Below, piece after piece: positions 43,501-54,424 of a DNA stretch of 64,000 bases. Position 1 is the stretch's first letter; the number at the start of each line of letters is the position of its first letter. The position numbers and the translations under genes were made by a program. This stretch comes from Phlyctochytrium arcticum (taxonomy: Eukaryota; Chytridiomycota; Chytridiomycetes; Chytridiales; Chytridiaceae), in NCBI GenBank assembly GCA_025602905.1, contig JAHLKI010000010.1:806001-870000 (forward strand). The letters run 5' to 3'. The notes under the pieces were generated by a model. That model was given only the letters and a program-made list of their open reading frames with translations. It searched no databases and was not told the DNA's origin.

Positions 43501-46010
43501 CATAAACGCATCGGGCTCATTTTTCAAGACCTGCGCGATTAGCTCCATCCGGTCCGGACAAAGGCGGATTTGAATTGGCAGAATAGGAAGATTTCCGTCG
43601 GCTTCATATGTTACATTGTAACGGACCGTGAGATGATGAGTTGCTTGGATCAAATCCAGCCTGCTTTGAATAGCAGGTGTTGGGGAGAGAATTTTGAGAC
43701 TAGCGAAAAACATTCCATTCCATGTGAGTTTGATGAGTTAAAAACACGTTCAATAAAGAAAGCGTACCAATCATTAGCCTTTTTCAAAAAGCCTCCAGTC
43801 ATATCCCCACTGTCAGCATTATCGTAAAATTCATCCGCGGCATCCAAGACAAGAGTTTCTGCGAGATCTAGTGGTACCGGCGGCAATCCGCGAATGGGTT
43901 GTATAATCTCTTTACATAGATCAAACCTGCCGCAACTTAGAGCGACAGACAGGAATTCGCCGCAAATTTGCCATCGAGACAAGCTTCCCAAAACACCGAG
44001 TTTTTGCAGGGTAAGCATATTTTCGAGTAACCCTTGCCATTCATCATCATTCTCAAATCGCTCCTCGCTACTAGCATCCAGCACATCTTCCCCATAAGAT
44101 TGACGGGCAAGAGTAATAAGGAGTTGACGTTGCAACTCGAGATTACCGTCTGCTTCCAAGAACCATGCAAGCGGCTTGTACAAGTTGTACCTATCCAGAA
44201 TAAGCACTGCATCCACATGAGAGCGAAGGCGCTGAACTCGCCGTTCCAATTTAATTGAATCATTTGAATTTCCTCGCGCAAGGGAATCCAGCGGGATACT
44301 GCCGTCAGATGCGTTGAACTCGGGTTGTATTTCCGAGGAACGATGATGATTATTTGTGACAAAACTTGCACTTGTTTTCAAGTACTCACTGGCCGGTGGA
44401 ATACATGCTATGAGACGGCGCAAGAGAGGCAATTGGCTAGCGTGTAAACACTTGTATGCGCACGCGAGGGCGACCTCGGTGACATCAACGGGGGCAGTGA
44501 TAACTCGCTGGTCATTTGGAGATGACGTTGTTGAAGCTTCCAAGATAGCGACGCACCAATCAAGATGGTCACTAGCGATTGCCTGAATCCACTCATGCAA
44601 CAAACTTTCCGCCTTGCTATGTTCAGGCATTTGATGCCCCATACTCCGTTTCAAGTAAGGCAACGCAAAATCGCGAATGATAGGGACAATGGTTTCATTT
44701 GTCGCTTCGGTCGCCATCAATGAGACCATTTCATTTGGAGTCAAATCGCGAATATCGTCCAAACAAATCTCCGTGGAAAGTTTGGACGAAGCCCCAAAGC
44801 AATCATAAACAAGCATTGAGAGCGTGTGAAGATCCTCTTGCAAATCTTCCAAGCCAGTAGCGTGGTTTTGGATGCCTAGGTGGACGAAATCCAGAGCTAG
44901 ATCTACTTGCCCGGAAGTTTTCTCGATGTCGATGCACCGATCGTAATACCACTGCGAGATCGTAGATGCGCTGGCAGGATACTCGTTTTTGACCGAAAAA
45001 GTGCTAGTCTGAGAGTTGTCGGAGTCAGGGCCGTCTACCAAACCCAAGAAATCCTTTACTGCGTCAGATTCGGTCCAGTCGGCACGCCGCCATGGAATAA
45101 CTTGCCATTCAATTTCAAGTTGGCTACGAGTATCAACAAGTGGAAGGAGATGCTTATACGTAGTGGGATCTGCAGTTTCTGGCAAGCTGCTAAGAATGCC
45201 CAGTCTGAACGGTAGTACCTCCTGCCCGTGGCGGGTGAATAGTTGCTCAAGAGCAGCTATTTCCTCAAATCTGGCCAAGTTTACGGCTTGCTCAATAAGA
45301 TCGCAATCGCGAAACCAGGTGAAATGCTCAAAGAACGTGGATCCGTCAGACATTCCACCATCTATATCACAAGCACCAACGTATATAGCATCATGTGTCT
45401 CCAATCGATCCAGATACTTTAAAAACTGCGCGCGGTAAATGCACAAATCTGCTGTCGAAGGAGACTTTGAGGAACGGTCTCCAATGTTCTGATCTTGATC
45501 AGAGGTTTCAGACGAGCTACGCAGCACACTCTCAATTTCCTGCTCTACATCCTTCCAAAAGATTGATTCAGTCTGCTTTAAGCCGTAACGGTAGAGCAGC
45601 CTCGTTGATTTGGGCTCCTTTGCTACACAATTCGCGCAATTTGCCAAAACCCAGGTGCGGTCGTTTACTTTTGCCAAGAAATTGCGAATTGAGTCCTCTG
45701 ATATATCTGAGTCAAGCCACTGTGCCTTGAATATATCTTCGGTGTCTAGGTGATGCTTATTTGCCAGTTCGAGAGCTTCTGAATACCTCTTCTCAAGTAT
45801 ACAACGCTGCAAGCGTTCTAGCGGCGTTGGCTGCGGCCGAGGCGGTCGTCCTGGTATAACTTTACGAAGTGGAGAGCCCACGTCTTTCCAATGCCAGAGA
45901 AAGGTGTCCGTCAGAATCCGGAAGGGGGCGGTGATTCTACGAAGATATTTCCCAGTCGTAGTAGGAGGTTCTCTGATCGGGTTGTCATCCTGATAGTGTT
46001 CGTTCTCCAT
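40594..46010 (-). CDS. NBAS: NBAS/Sec39-type ER tethering factor, long form
   Basis: Two exons on the minus strand (46010-43768 and 43699-40594, intron 68 nt) give 1782 residues. After a short basic N-terminus, residues about 70-150 carry the start of a Sec39 domain: ALELANKHHLDTEDIFKAQW and IRNFLAKVNDRTWVLANC, patterns shared with animal NBAS and yeast Sec39. The remaining protein is alpha-helical, solenoid-like. The tail (last 150 residues) is Ser/Pro-rich with Trp-Asp motifs (GWDIGDLEFD, GWDLDF, GFWDLDI). Sec39/NBAS joins the Dsl1/NRZ complex that tethers Golgi-derived vesicles at the ER. Ascomycete Sec39 is far shorter; this size approaches animal NBAS but lacks its N-terminal WD40-like part. 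The orthology call rests on the N-terminal motifs only. Confidence 0.72.
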
Positions 46011-46482
46011 GCCTGTTTCTATGCTAGTTGGTTATCGCTGATCCAGTATCAGTAGCGGCAATGTCTGCACAGTATCTGCTCTTCTCGGTCGCAACCAAGC
46101 CGATCCTTTGCCCTTCCTTACATATATACAGTGTTGGCTGACTGACTGGAATGCAAAGGAAAGCTTCCTGGGCGCCGAACATGAATGTCATCGGCCGCAT
46201 GACTGTGCGCGTTGTTGGGATTGGGAAACTGGGGAAACTTGGATCTCAAAGGTCTCACAATCCCCTCCAAAGGCTTCAAGATTGGAGTTGGAACTTGGCA
46301 GACTCAAAAACGTAGAGGCGATATACCTGCACTGACCAACGGGGAGATCTAGAGATCATCTTCAACCTGTAACATCACCTATCCGATCATAATGGAGGTT
46401 GGCTGAGGCTACGAGCGCGACCGCTATATGAATGCCACTAAAGCAGCAGCTGTAGGACGACTATGAAACGGAGCCCGAGGCC
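46011..46482. other. Divergent intergenic region
   Basis: This is the promoter region between NBAS (minus) and the small ORF at 46483 (plus). A 75-codon open stretch (46108-46335) has no support. Confidence 0.45.
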
Positions 46483-46776
46483 ATGGACGTTGAAGATCCC
46501 AGCCCAACAGTCTTTGTTTATGGCAAGCGGTCCGCTGCATCATCCTCAAAGGGCCGTCACCCCGGCAACTTTTCTGAAGATTCGCTAGCATTCCAAGGAC
46601 CCAGTGGAAGTGGAAGCGTAGTAGGAACGAGTGCGCAGAGCGCTCATGCTGCCGAGGAAAAGTTACTCGACTTTGGGTTTGACAATGGTACGCAAGTTCG
46701 TCGGATACTTGTGAAAGAACTGCTGATTCGTTTCATAGATTTCGGAGATGATTTTGATGATTCAAATTACATCTGA
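46483..46776 (+). CDS. Small acidic-tailed protein of unknown function
   Basis: The frame opens at MDVEDPSPTVFVYGKRSA. A 51-nt segment (46688-46738) has a good donor (GTACGC) and acceptor (TTCATAG), is a multiple of three and stop-free. The product is 80 residues if spliced and 97 if not. Both forms share the C-terminus DFGDDFDDSNYI. I recognise no family. It could be a real small nuclear protein or a chance ORF; the splice sites and acidic tail argue mildly for a gene. Confidence 0.35.
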   Translation: MDVEDPSPTVFVYGKRSAASSSKGRHPGNFSEDSLAFQGPSGSGSVVGTSAQSAHAAEEKLLDFGFDNGTQVRRILVKELLIRFIDFGDDFDDSNYI

Positions 46777-46788
46777 GCGTGGTTTCAT

Positions 46789-47160
46789 TCAACTGTCGCA
46801 GCAGAAGACCCTACTACCTGAACGATCTGATCTAACTAGCCATCTGTGAGCGACGCGCCTAACGCTGGGCATCAAACTTTTGCTATACGCCATGACTGAC
46901 GCACGTTTGGCATAGCTGCCATTTTTGCAGAGTGTCATATAGCACGTCTGAAAATACCCGATCACTGCATTTGTGGAAGGAGCAATCTGTAACCCAAGAT
47001 ATACCCCTCCGTCGTTACTGTTTGAATACATTTCCAAACTCCAAAAGAACCCCTGTGATCGGTCACCCTTGACAGTATACTGATGATCAATCTGGGAATC
47101 AAAGATGCTCTCAATCAACAATCGTCTCCTGTGAAAGCGAAGAATTTTGATGTTGTGCAT
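46789..47160 (-). other. Possible MATH-like domain fragment
   Basis: A 123-residue ORF contains FFWSLEMYSNSNDGGVYLGL, which weakly recalls MATH/TRAF-type beta-sandwich sequence (aromatic-W-x-L, then Y-L-x-L). There is no BTB or other partner domain nearby. It may be a decayed gene fragment or one exon of an unresolved gene. Confidence 0.25.
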
Positions 47161-47482
47161 ATGATATGCGAAATATGAAAAGAATTTACAAAAATAAAAA
47201 ACGGTCGAACAATGTTATGGATGGCATGATGATGATGATTCGTCACTCGTGATCAATGTTGATGATGGTGGCGTGAATAAATACTTTGCGAAACTAACGT
47301 CAACGAACGTTTAAATAGCCCAGTGTGCAAATATCGCCCAGAACGACCGCTGTATAAAGTGTCGGACCTTGTGCATTAAGTTGTTTGGTGCGGTATTTTG
47401 ACCCGGGGAATAACCTAAATACCATAAAATCAGCACAACACCATAGAGTTCTTGATTTCAATTGAAGACTCACTACTCAATT

Positions 47483-48877
47483 TCAAACATCTGCAGCATG
47501 AGCATAGCCACAGTTTTCCTTGTTGGCACAGCCTTTTCCAAAGATACATGTCTTGGCAACTGTAGGGGCCTGCTTGAAATTTCGAGAGGAGCGTTTGGAG
47601 ACGGTTTTCTCGCCCTTGGCGGCACTGTCAACGAACTCTGCCAGAGTGGCCGTACCATGAGCAGGGCCATGTGCGCGTCCAGCGCCCCGTCCTCGTCGAC
47701 CACGGGTACTTCGACCGCGTGATCCGCTTCCTGATTTTTGGTATCCAGACGCGTGCCTATTTGTAGGATTCTCGAGATGATGTTGATAACCCGGATCAAG
47801 CGGAATGTCACCACCTGCGTAGCTCGGTAACGGCGTGTCATACCCGTCGTATACCGTGTAGTAGTTGGGATCGGTATATTCCAGAGTGTCGATACCTACT
47901 GCTACTGGAGCCCAGCTTGGTACGAATTCCTTGGCTTCAAGATTCCATCCAGACGAACGCTCTGATTTCGTTTCAGCGGGCTCAACCGCCGTTTCCTTCG
48001 CCATGGGCTCACTGGAGCTGGCGCCATTCTCTCCCTGTTGGGCAACTTCTCCGGTTGTCTTTTCCCCATCCGTTGGTTGTGATTCTCCGACGACGGGAAG
48101 ATCAATGGAGTCAAGCTCCTTCGGTGTTGCAGCCGTCTTGACCATCTCATCAACTAGAGACTCGTCTAGTTTGGGCTCGTCTGCAACCGTCTTCACCGTC
48201 TCATCCACCAGGGGTTCCTCTGTTGTACATTCCTCCCCAGCGATCTCAGGTACCGCTGATGGGCTGACCACAGGCACAGATTCAGGCGCAGTGGGCTCTG
48301 TTCCAGAGGATATTTTGACAGTCGAGGGAAGGATCTCCGTGACCTGCTCATTCGCGGCCGGCAGTGCGTTTGTTGACTGATCCACAGTTTCAGAGACTGG
48401 AGGAGAAGCGGGAACAAATACCGGCGCAGACACATTCAGAGGACTTTGTGGTTGATGCTCGTCGGCAGCCGGTGCTGTGCAGGGAGGTATCACAACCGGC
48501 CCGATCGCAGTTTGTGGTGACACTTTCTCGTTGTCCGGAAACTGAGGCTTGTTTACGTCAGTTTCTGGGCATTTGACAGATTCATTGACCTGCTCTTCCG
48601 TTTTTGTAACGATTGGCTCTTTCTTCTCTGACTCCTCAGTGAGGACCAACTTGCTGACATTTTTCTTCTTGAGTATCTTATCCGTGCGCCTCTTTCTCAA
48701 GCACTTGGGCTGATTGAGTTGTTTAGAACAAGTTCAGGGATACATCTGACCAGCACTACTTACAGACGGTTTGGGTGCCTTTTCCACTCGACTTTTCAGC
48801 CAATATATGCCTCCTATGGAAGCAACGACCGCCAGACCGAAGGCGGTCCATTTCGTACTCTTTCCGTTGAGAATCAT
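47483..48877 (-). CDS. Membrane-anchored PAM2 and CCCH zinc-finger RNA-binding protein
   Basis: Two exons on the minus strand (48877-48764, 48709-47483) join in phase to 446 residues. Residues about 9-27 (WTAFGLAVVASIGGIYWL) form one hydrophobic segment directly after a short basic N-terminus, like a signal anchor of the Tom20/Tom70 kind. A long acidic Pro/Glu/Val-rich linker follows. Near residue 290 lies WNLEAKEFVPSW, a PAM2-like motif that in other proteins binds the MLLE domain of poly(A)-binding protein. An Arg/Gly stretch (GRSTRGRRGRGAGR) comes next. The C-terminus is a single CCCH finger, CIFGKGCANKENCGYAH (C-X5-C-X5-C-X3-H). Together this suggests a protein that tethers mRNA with Pab1 to an organelle surface. 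Membrane identity (mitochondrial outer membrane or ER) is unknown. Confidence 0.78.
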
Positions 48878-49146
48878 TGCTTGGTATACGATGGGAAGCT
48901 GTTTACAGTACACAAAATCGTTTTTGGGGGCGGCTAAATATGACAGCTCCTTGTGCTCTTCAAACCGCCTAGCTGACGACGTTGAACGTTTGAAGTACGA
49001 ATGAGTAGGTTGGGTTCAGCAGAGGATGGCCAGCTGGTGAATGGAGGTTGTTCGGAGAGCTCCACAATGCTCGTAAATTTTTGAAGTTCAAACAAACGAT
49101 CAAAACCAGGATCAAAACCGGGGAAAACCCGTTTGAACTTGGAGGC

Positions 49147-49699
49147 TTAGTTCGACCACGTGTCGATTGACTTCGGAGGCATTTCGCATTTCGGCATGAT
49201 TTCGCGGACATTTCGATGATTTCGCTCTGCATTTCGCTTGGCATCATGGTCTTGAAGGAAGTTACAGGGGGAAGTAGCAAAGAATACATGGTGCTTTGAT
49301 AACGTGGACTGGACCAAGCATTCGCTGCATTCTTACCAGGCCCGGGCGTGGAAGAAGCAACTGGCGATTGCCGTTTTCGTAATTTTGGTGAAGTCGCCAA
49401 ATCGTCTGCTTCATGAGCATATCGGTAGCTGAAAATCAGGATAAATATGAGACCTGGCTCCCCCCGATTGTCAGTATCCGTACTATGCGACTTTTGAGAC
49501 TATGGGATAGTGGACTTGACTGTTACGACCTTTTCAAACCAGGTTCTCGCTTGTGGATGGGTTGCGTTTTCGAAAACTTGAGACGTGATCTCAAAGCCGC
49601 TTTCAGTAAGGCCGGCTCCGCAGTTTCGCTGATGTCTTGGGGGTTGTTGTTGGGAAAGACTCAAACGTCTTACATGTCCGACGAACACCAGGCATGCAT
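49147..49699 (-). CDS. Small four-exon basic protein of unknown function
   Basis: Exons 49699-49674, 49628-49530, 49428-49337 and 49250-49147 join in matching phases to give 106 residues and a stop. No single exon is a convincing ORF by itself; the support is the chain of good donors (GTAAGA, GTAAGA-like) and acceptors that keep one frame. The product is basic (LKFSKTQPIHKREPGLK, SPKLRKRQSP) and ends PPKSIDTWSN. I do not recognise a family. The start could lie further upstream. The last exon is built on irregular CGAAAT repeats, so part of it may be low-complexity drift. Confidence 0.4.
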
Positions 49700-50307
49700 A
49701 TGAGATCACTGACCGGCTGTCCAGCCAATAGGATTTTTTAAAGTGCAGCCTATGTTCATGTAACACTCCTCTTCCGAGCATTCATTTATGCTTCAAAGGT
49801 CACCGCAGTTTCTATTGGGCTTTCACAACACCTCATGTTGCCCTTGTCTTTCCAAATTCATTAGCCTAGGCTTCTGCGGCCAAAAACTGTGAGAAGACCC
49901 CTTGACGGGATGGGATTGAATATTGATACGCGTTCAAAGTACCCGAAATATCATCTCACGTCGATCACCAGGATAGTGTCCGGGATATTTTGGCTACTGT
50001 GATCCCCCTCCGTTAGTTGCTCATGGCCGTCTCGTTCGCCTTTCCTTAACACTTGATGTGGCAGTCCTACTTCTCTCCTCTTTCGGATTGCGACACCTTC
50101 TGCGTATTCTTGGTTTGGCCCGGAAGCTCCTAACATTTACCCAAATGGAAAACCAGACATCAGAGGGAGAACCAGTAGTACAAGATAAACCTGAATTACA
50201 TGCTATAATGGCAGGTGTGATTAAAATACAAATGGAAGCCCAATAGATATAGCACAAACAAATACAGAGAAAAAAATGTCGAAAAAGATTGAAACAGGTA
50301 GGGGGGG
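49700..50307. other. Intergenic region, no gene recognised
   Basis: Only chance ORFs are seen between the small four-exon gene and the TPR gene 3' end. Confidence 0.45.
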
Positions 50308-53300
50308 TTATAACCTGCAATTCCATTTGTAATGCGAACACGGGAAGCGATTCTCTTCTTTCTTGATTCTGGGAAGCATATTACCCGCTGATGAAGTGGT
50401 GCCATTCGCAACACCGTTGGCACAGAGATGTGACGAGGCAAGCTGCCCCACGAAACCCATATCTTCTTCTTCGGACAGGTCGTCTTCGGGTATCTGGCCT
50501 TGAGCCAAGGCTGTCGCGCGTGCAACCCGTTCTGAGGCGGCTTTGATGAGAGCTAAAGCGTGAGTCTCGCAAAGACCCAGGGCTCTGCCGTAGATGAGAC
50601 GGGAAGCAGACAATAGTTGTTGACGAATATCGACGAGTTGACTTTGGTCGGTCGATGAAACACCTGAAATACCAAGAATTTGGAGGAGATCGGGTTCGCC
50701 GCCTTTCTTATCCCGCCGCTGCTCAGTTGCAAAGGCCAATACGTCGCTTATGAGAGCCATCAGCATGGGCGCAACCGTAGTACGCGTTAAATTGCTCTCT
50801 TCCGTCTCATTCAAATCGAGCCTAGAAGCCAAATTCAAAACATTACGAACAAGGCTGCCAGCCACTGGCGCGCTGGCTCCGAGTGCGGCAGCTAAAGATG
50901 GTACATTCTTTTCGGAAGAGTAGAATGCGTTCGTGCTAGTGGATGATGTTCCTCCCGTCAATGTGCTCTTCCCACTTTGGGTGGCCTCTGAAATTTGCAC
51001 GATACGCGCAACCTCTTCCACACTTCTCAAGAATGCGTTTCGACCTTCCTCATAGTACATTGTTCGAAAATGTTCGGCGGTAGCATTGCGGTCCGATGCC
51101 AGGACCCACGCAATCTTGCCATTCGTAGCTGATGTAGTGATAGATTTCTGCCTCGTAACGTCGAGCGAGGCGCTGCCCGCGGCAAAAAGTGCAGCGGCAG
51201 CTTGTGTTCGTTGGTTCATAATACTGTCCAACATATGCCGACAACCTTCGATAACCTTCATGAGCGTCACATCATCTAATGCCGACACATCCGACAATGG
51301 TACATCCAAAGCCCTCAACAGACGATTTATGGGCTCTGGGTCCATGACTGGCAGTCCTGTACCGTGGTCTCCAGGCCCGTCAGGCCCAGGGGGTGGGAAC
51401 AAAGGACGAGACGGATTTTCCTGGCGCAAACGACTGAGAAGGAATAACGCCTGGCACAGTGTAAAATACACTTGAGGATATAAGATGGGCGGCACCCCAC
51501 CCTTTTTGTAGGAGCCCGGTGAAGCAGGCGCAAATGTGTTTGGTGGGATGGTGGGTCCAGTCGCATGCTCAAGCTGTGAATCTGTTACGCATCGGGAGAG
51601 ATAGTACAATGCAAGGTATGGTTGATGAAGAAGAACGTAACCGACAGCTGTAATGAGAGGCTATTAGCATCGGGGTGTAGAGCTTGAGATGAGTGTGAAA
51701 ACATACCTAGATTGGCGTATATGAACATTGTCCCAATCCAGTCGCTTGATCCTTGCAGGACTTTTTGCACCTCGTACAAAGCCATTATACCGTGGTCGAA
51801 TAATGGCTGACCAATGACCTCGGGTGTTTCTTCATCCGGTAAGCCCAGCCCCATATTTATAGTCTCCAATCGAGGAGGGCCCCAATAACGTTTGCACTGC
51901 TCCAGATGAATAGCGGACTGATCTAGCAGCTCCATTTCACGAATCCACTGCATCGAATTGCAGATCCGCCCGGCCTCAATAAGGAGGCAGCCTATATTAG
52001 CTTCCTCCTTCGCACGTCCAAGCTCGTCGTCAATATTACGGAAAAGCTTCAGCGCGCGTTCATGATATTCCAAAGCCATGGGAATCGACGTTTTGGCATG
52101 ATACGCTGTACCGACATTTGCAACAATGGCGGCTTCTGCAGCGTATACTTCAGTAGGAATTGCAGATGGACTTGATAGAGAAGCGCGACGAGTCGATGTT
52201 GACGAAAGTAGGCGAGCAGAGTAAAACGTCACTATTGATTCAGCTTGTGTATGGGTATTTAGTGCCTCATCATCCAGGCCTAGCTGTTGATGGCAAAGTC
52301 CAAGGTGGGTTAAAGACCGACATTGTGCTAAGAGCGTTTGACGATGCAAATAGGACAGTTTAATTTTCGTTTTGGTGGACGGTCCCACCTCGGAGGCAGG
52401 TTTTGACGTATCCGCTGGCTCGCTATTTGCCGTGGTGGTTGCTGTGGCTATAGACGCAGAAGAAGCCCTTCGGTGTAAATTCGGGAGATTAAAACCCGGC
52501 GGCAATGGATATTCTTCCAAAATAGCTTCTGCCAGTCTCCGACACATATCATGATATTGAATTGCCTCCTGATGTTGCCCAAGGCAAAGATACGCATTAC
52601 CAAGATTTGTGGTAAGCTGCAAGAACCATACTACAATGGGAGGTCCTTGCGAAGCATCGGGTCCATCCTGGGTTGTTTTCGAACTGGAAACTCGACTGGA
52701 AGTAACTGTGTCTTCTGCCTCAATATCAGAGTCAATATCTGCATGTCGCATAACCAGTTGTAGCCATAGCGAGTTCGCCCGACTCGCCGATTCTTCTACA
52801 TATCTGGTTGACACGTCCCAAGCATCACGCAACTCATTCAAACTCTCCTGTAACAATCCCTGACTTCGCAAAGCGCAGCCAATGTTCGACAACGCCTTTG
52901 CTTCGCGCAAGAGATCCGTCTCCTTTACAGCCAATTCGCGTGCTTGGCGCCACTTTAACAGAGCTTCGTCCACATTATGCCGCGGCGCCGCAAAAGCCAT
53001 ACCGCCCTCGTCGAGTAGGGTATCGATATTTCGCTTTAAAACTGAAGTGTTGCGCATTGGTATCATGAACCCACTTGACCTTGGTGGAATAACTGGACCG
53101 CCACTATAGATAGAATTTTCCGATGCATGGCGTGGGGGTATCCGACTCGGCTCATCATCAAGGGACGACAGAGACGATGTTTCACTGAAAGAATAACGCT
53201 GCGTTTCACGTCGGGGAGGAATCTGTACTTGTTGATCGTCGTGAAAGGAGTGAGGACGCCTTTGGTATTCGGAGGTAGTAGATGCGAAAGTTTGGTACTG

Positions 53301-53846
53301 TGGTTCTGGAAACGTTGCGGTGGGGGGAAGATAGGGGTTTTCATACGTGGACTGCGTCGGATATGGTTGATTTGGGGGGTAGCCTCCAGCTTGCTGTGAA
53401 TATGACGGTGAATACTGAACAGATTCAGCAAAGCCTCCTAACGGCACAGGCATTTGTAGATTTGGACGTGGTGGATAAGGAGGCGTCGCTGTTGCAGATG
53501 GTAAGTTGCGGCGAGGGGGAGGAACAAAAGATGTCCGAGAACTATTGACGAGTACGGAGGCTGAACGATCCGGAAACCCCTGCGCGGAAGCGCCTCGTGA
53601 TGGAATGTTCACGGATGGTCCACCGGCGGACATTCTCGGGGCCATTGGATTAGAAACTGGCGGTCCAACAGTTGCAGATCGAATAACATCAGTTGGTAAT
53701 GGTGGTCCAGCGGTAACATTCCCCAAGTTGGGATTTGTGCCTGCCCCCGCGCTCGTCCCTCCTCGGGCAGCTCTGGGTGGAATGTTTCGCCTTGGCGGAA
53801 TATATACCCCATTGTTCGTGTTTTGTCGACCAGGAGGTCCCGACAT
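50308..53846 (-). CDS. Pro-rich tetratricopeptide-repeat protein
   Basis: Two exons on the minus strand (53846-51707 and 51647-50308, intron 59 nt) give 1159 residues. The first 260 residues are Pro/Ser/Arg-rich with several IPPR units (YIPPRRNIPPR, QIPPRRE, RIPPRHA, VIPPRS) that may be linear binding motifs. TPR-like helix pairs follow from about 290 to 760, e.g. EAKALSNIGCALRSQGLLQ, LGNAYLCLGQHQEAIQYH and VANVGTAYHAKTSIPMALEYH, with another after the splice (VGYVLLHQPYLALYYLSRC). The spacing resembles GPSM/LGN or Rapsyn-type TPRs, but no GoLoco or RING domain is seen. The remainder is helical and unknown, ending in a basic Cys-containing tail. It is probably a scaffold; partners are unknown. 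Confidence 0.8.
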
Positions 53847-54424
53847 TATCCCGCTTGCGTCGATTAGTTTCTACGAATCTCTGAATATCCACGTTAATGT
53901 CAGATCCAGCCAGTCCTGAGCTCTAGGTACAGAGGCAAATGCTCAATATAAGACCGATTAGAGAGGGTGCCCCACGAACGCACTGAGCACTTCGACGGTG
54001 AATCCGGCTGGCAATCAATGTGCACTAAGAGTATAGGATGGTGATATCTGCAGGTTCTGAGTACGTGGGTCCCGGCAGCGTCACTCTTTGAGCTCTTTGT
54101 GAATAACAACGAAATCAGTGTATGATGTCCGCCAGCAAGTATCGGTGTCTATGATTCATGTATAGGTGCTTGCCGTTGTCGCTTCTTGCTATCGCCAGAG
54201 CTTCTGATCCCAGTGTTCAAGGATTCAAAGTGTAGGTGTTTGTAAGTTCAGGTTGGACTGGGTGCCCAGTTTCGAATTCGAACTTGGTCTGGGCTGGCTG
54301 CGGCTTGCTCAGCCACCGGAGGGCCAAATCATTGAAATCAACGAACGAAGTCAACGATCACCTCACTGGCAGCAACGGCAAGACACGGCAAGAGCAGATA
54401 CGATTTTAGCTACGAGAGACAGTG
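53847..54424. promoter_or_regulatory. Divergent promoter region of TPR and Ala-rich membrane genes
   Basis: The 578 bp between two divergent start codons hold no gene. No TATA box or known motif was recognised. Confidence 0.4.
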
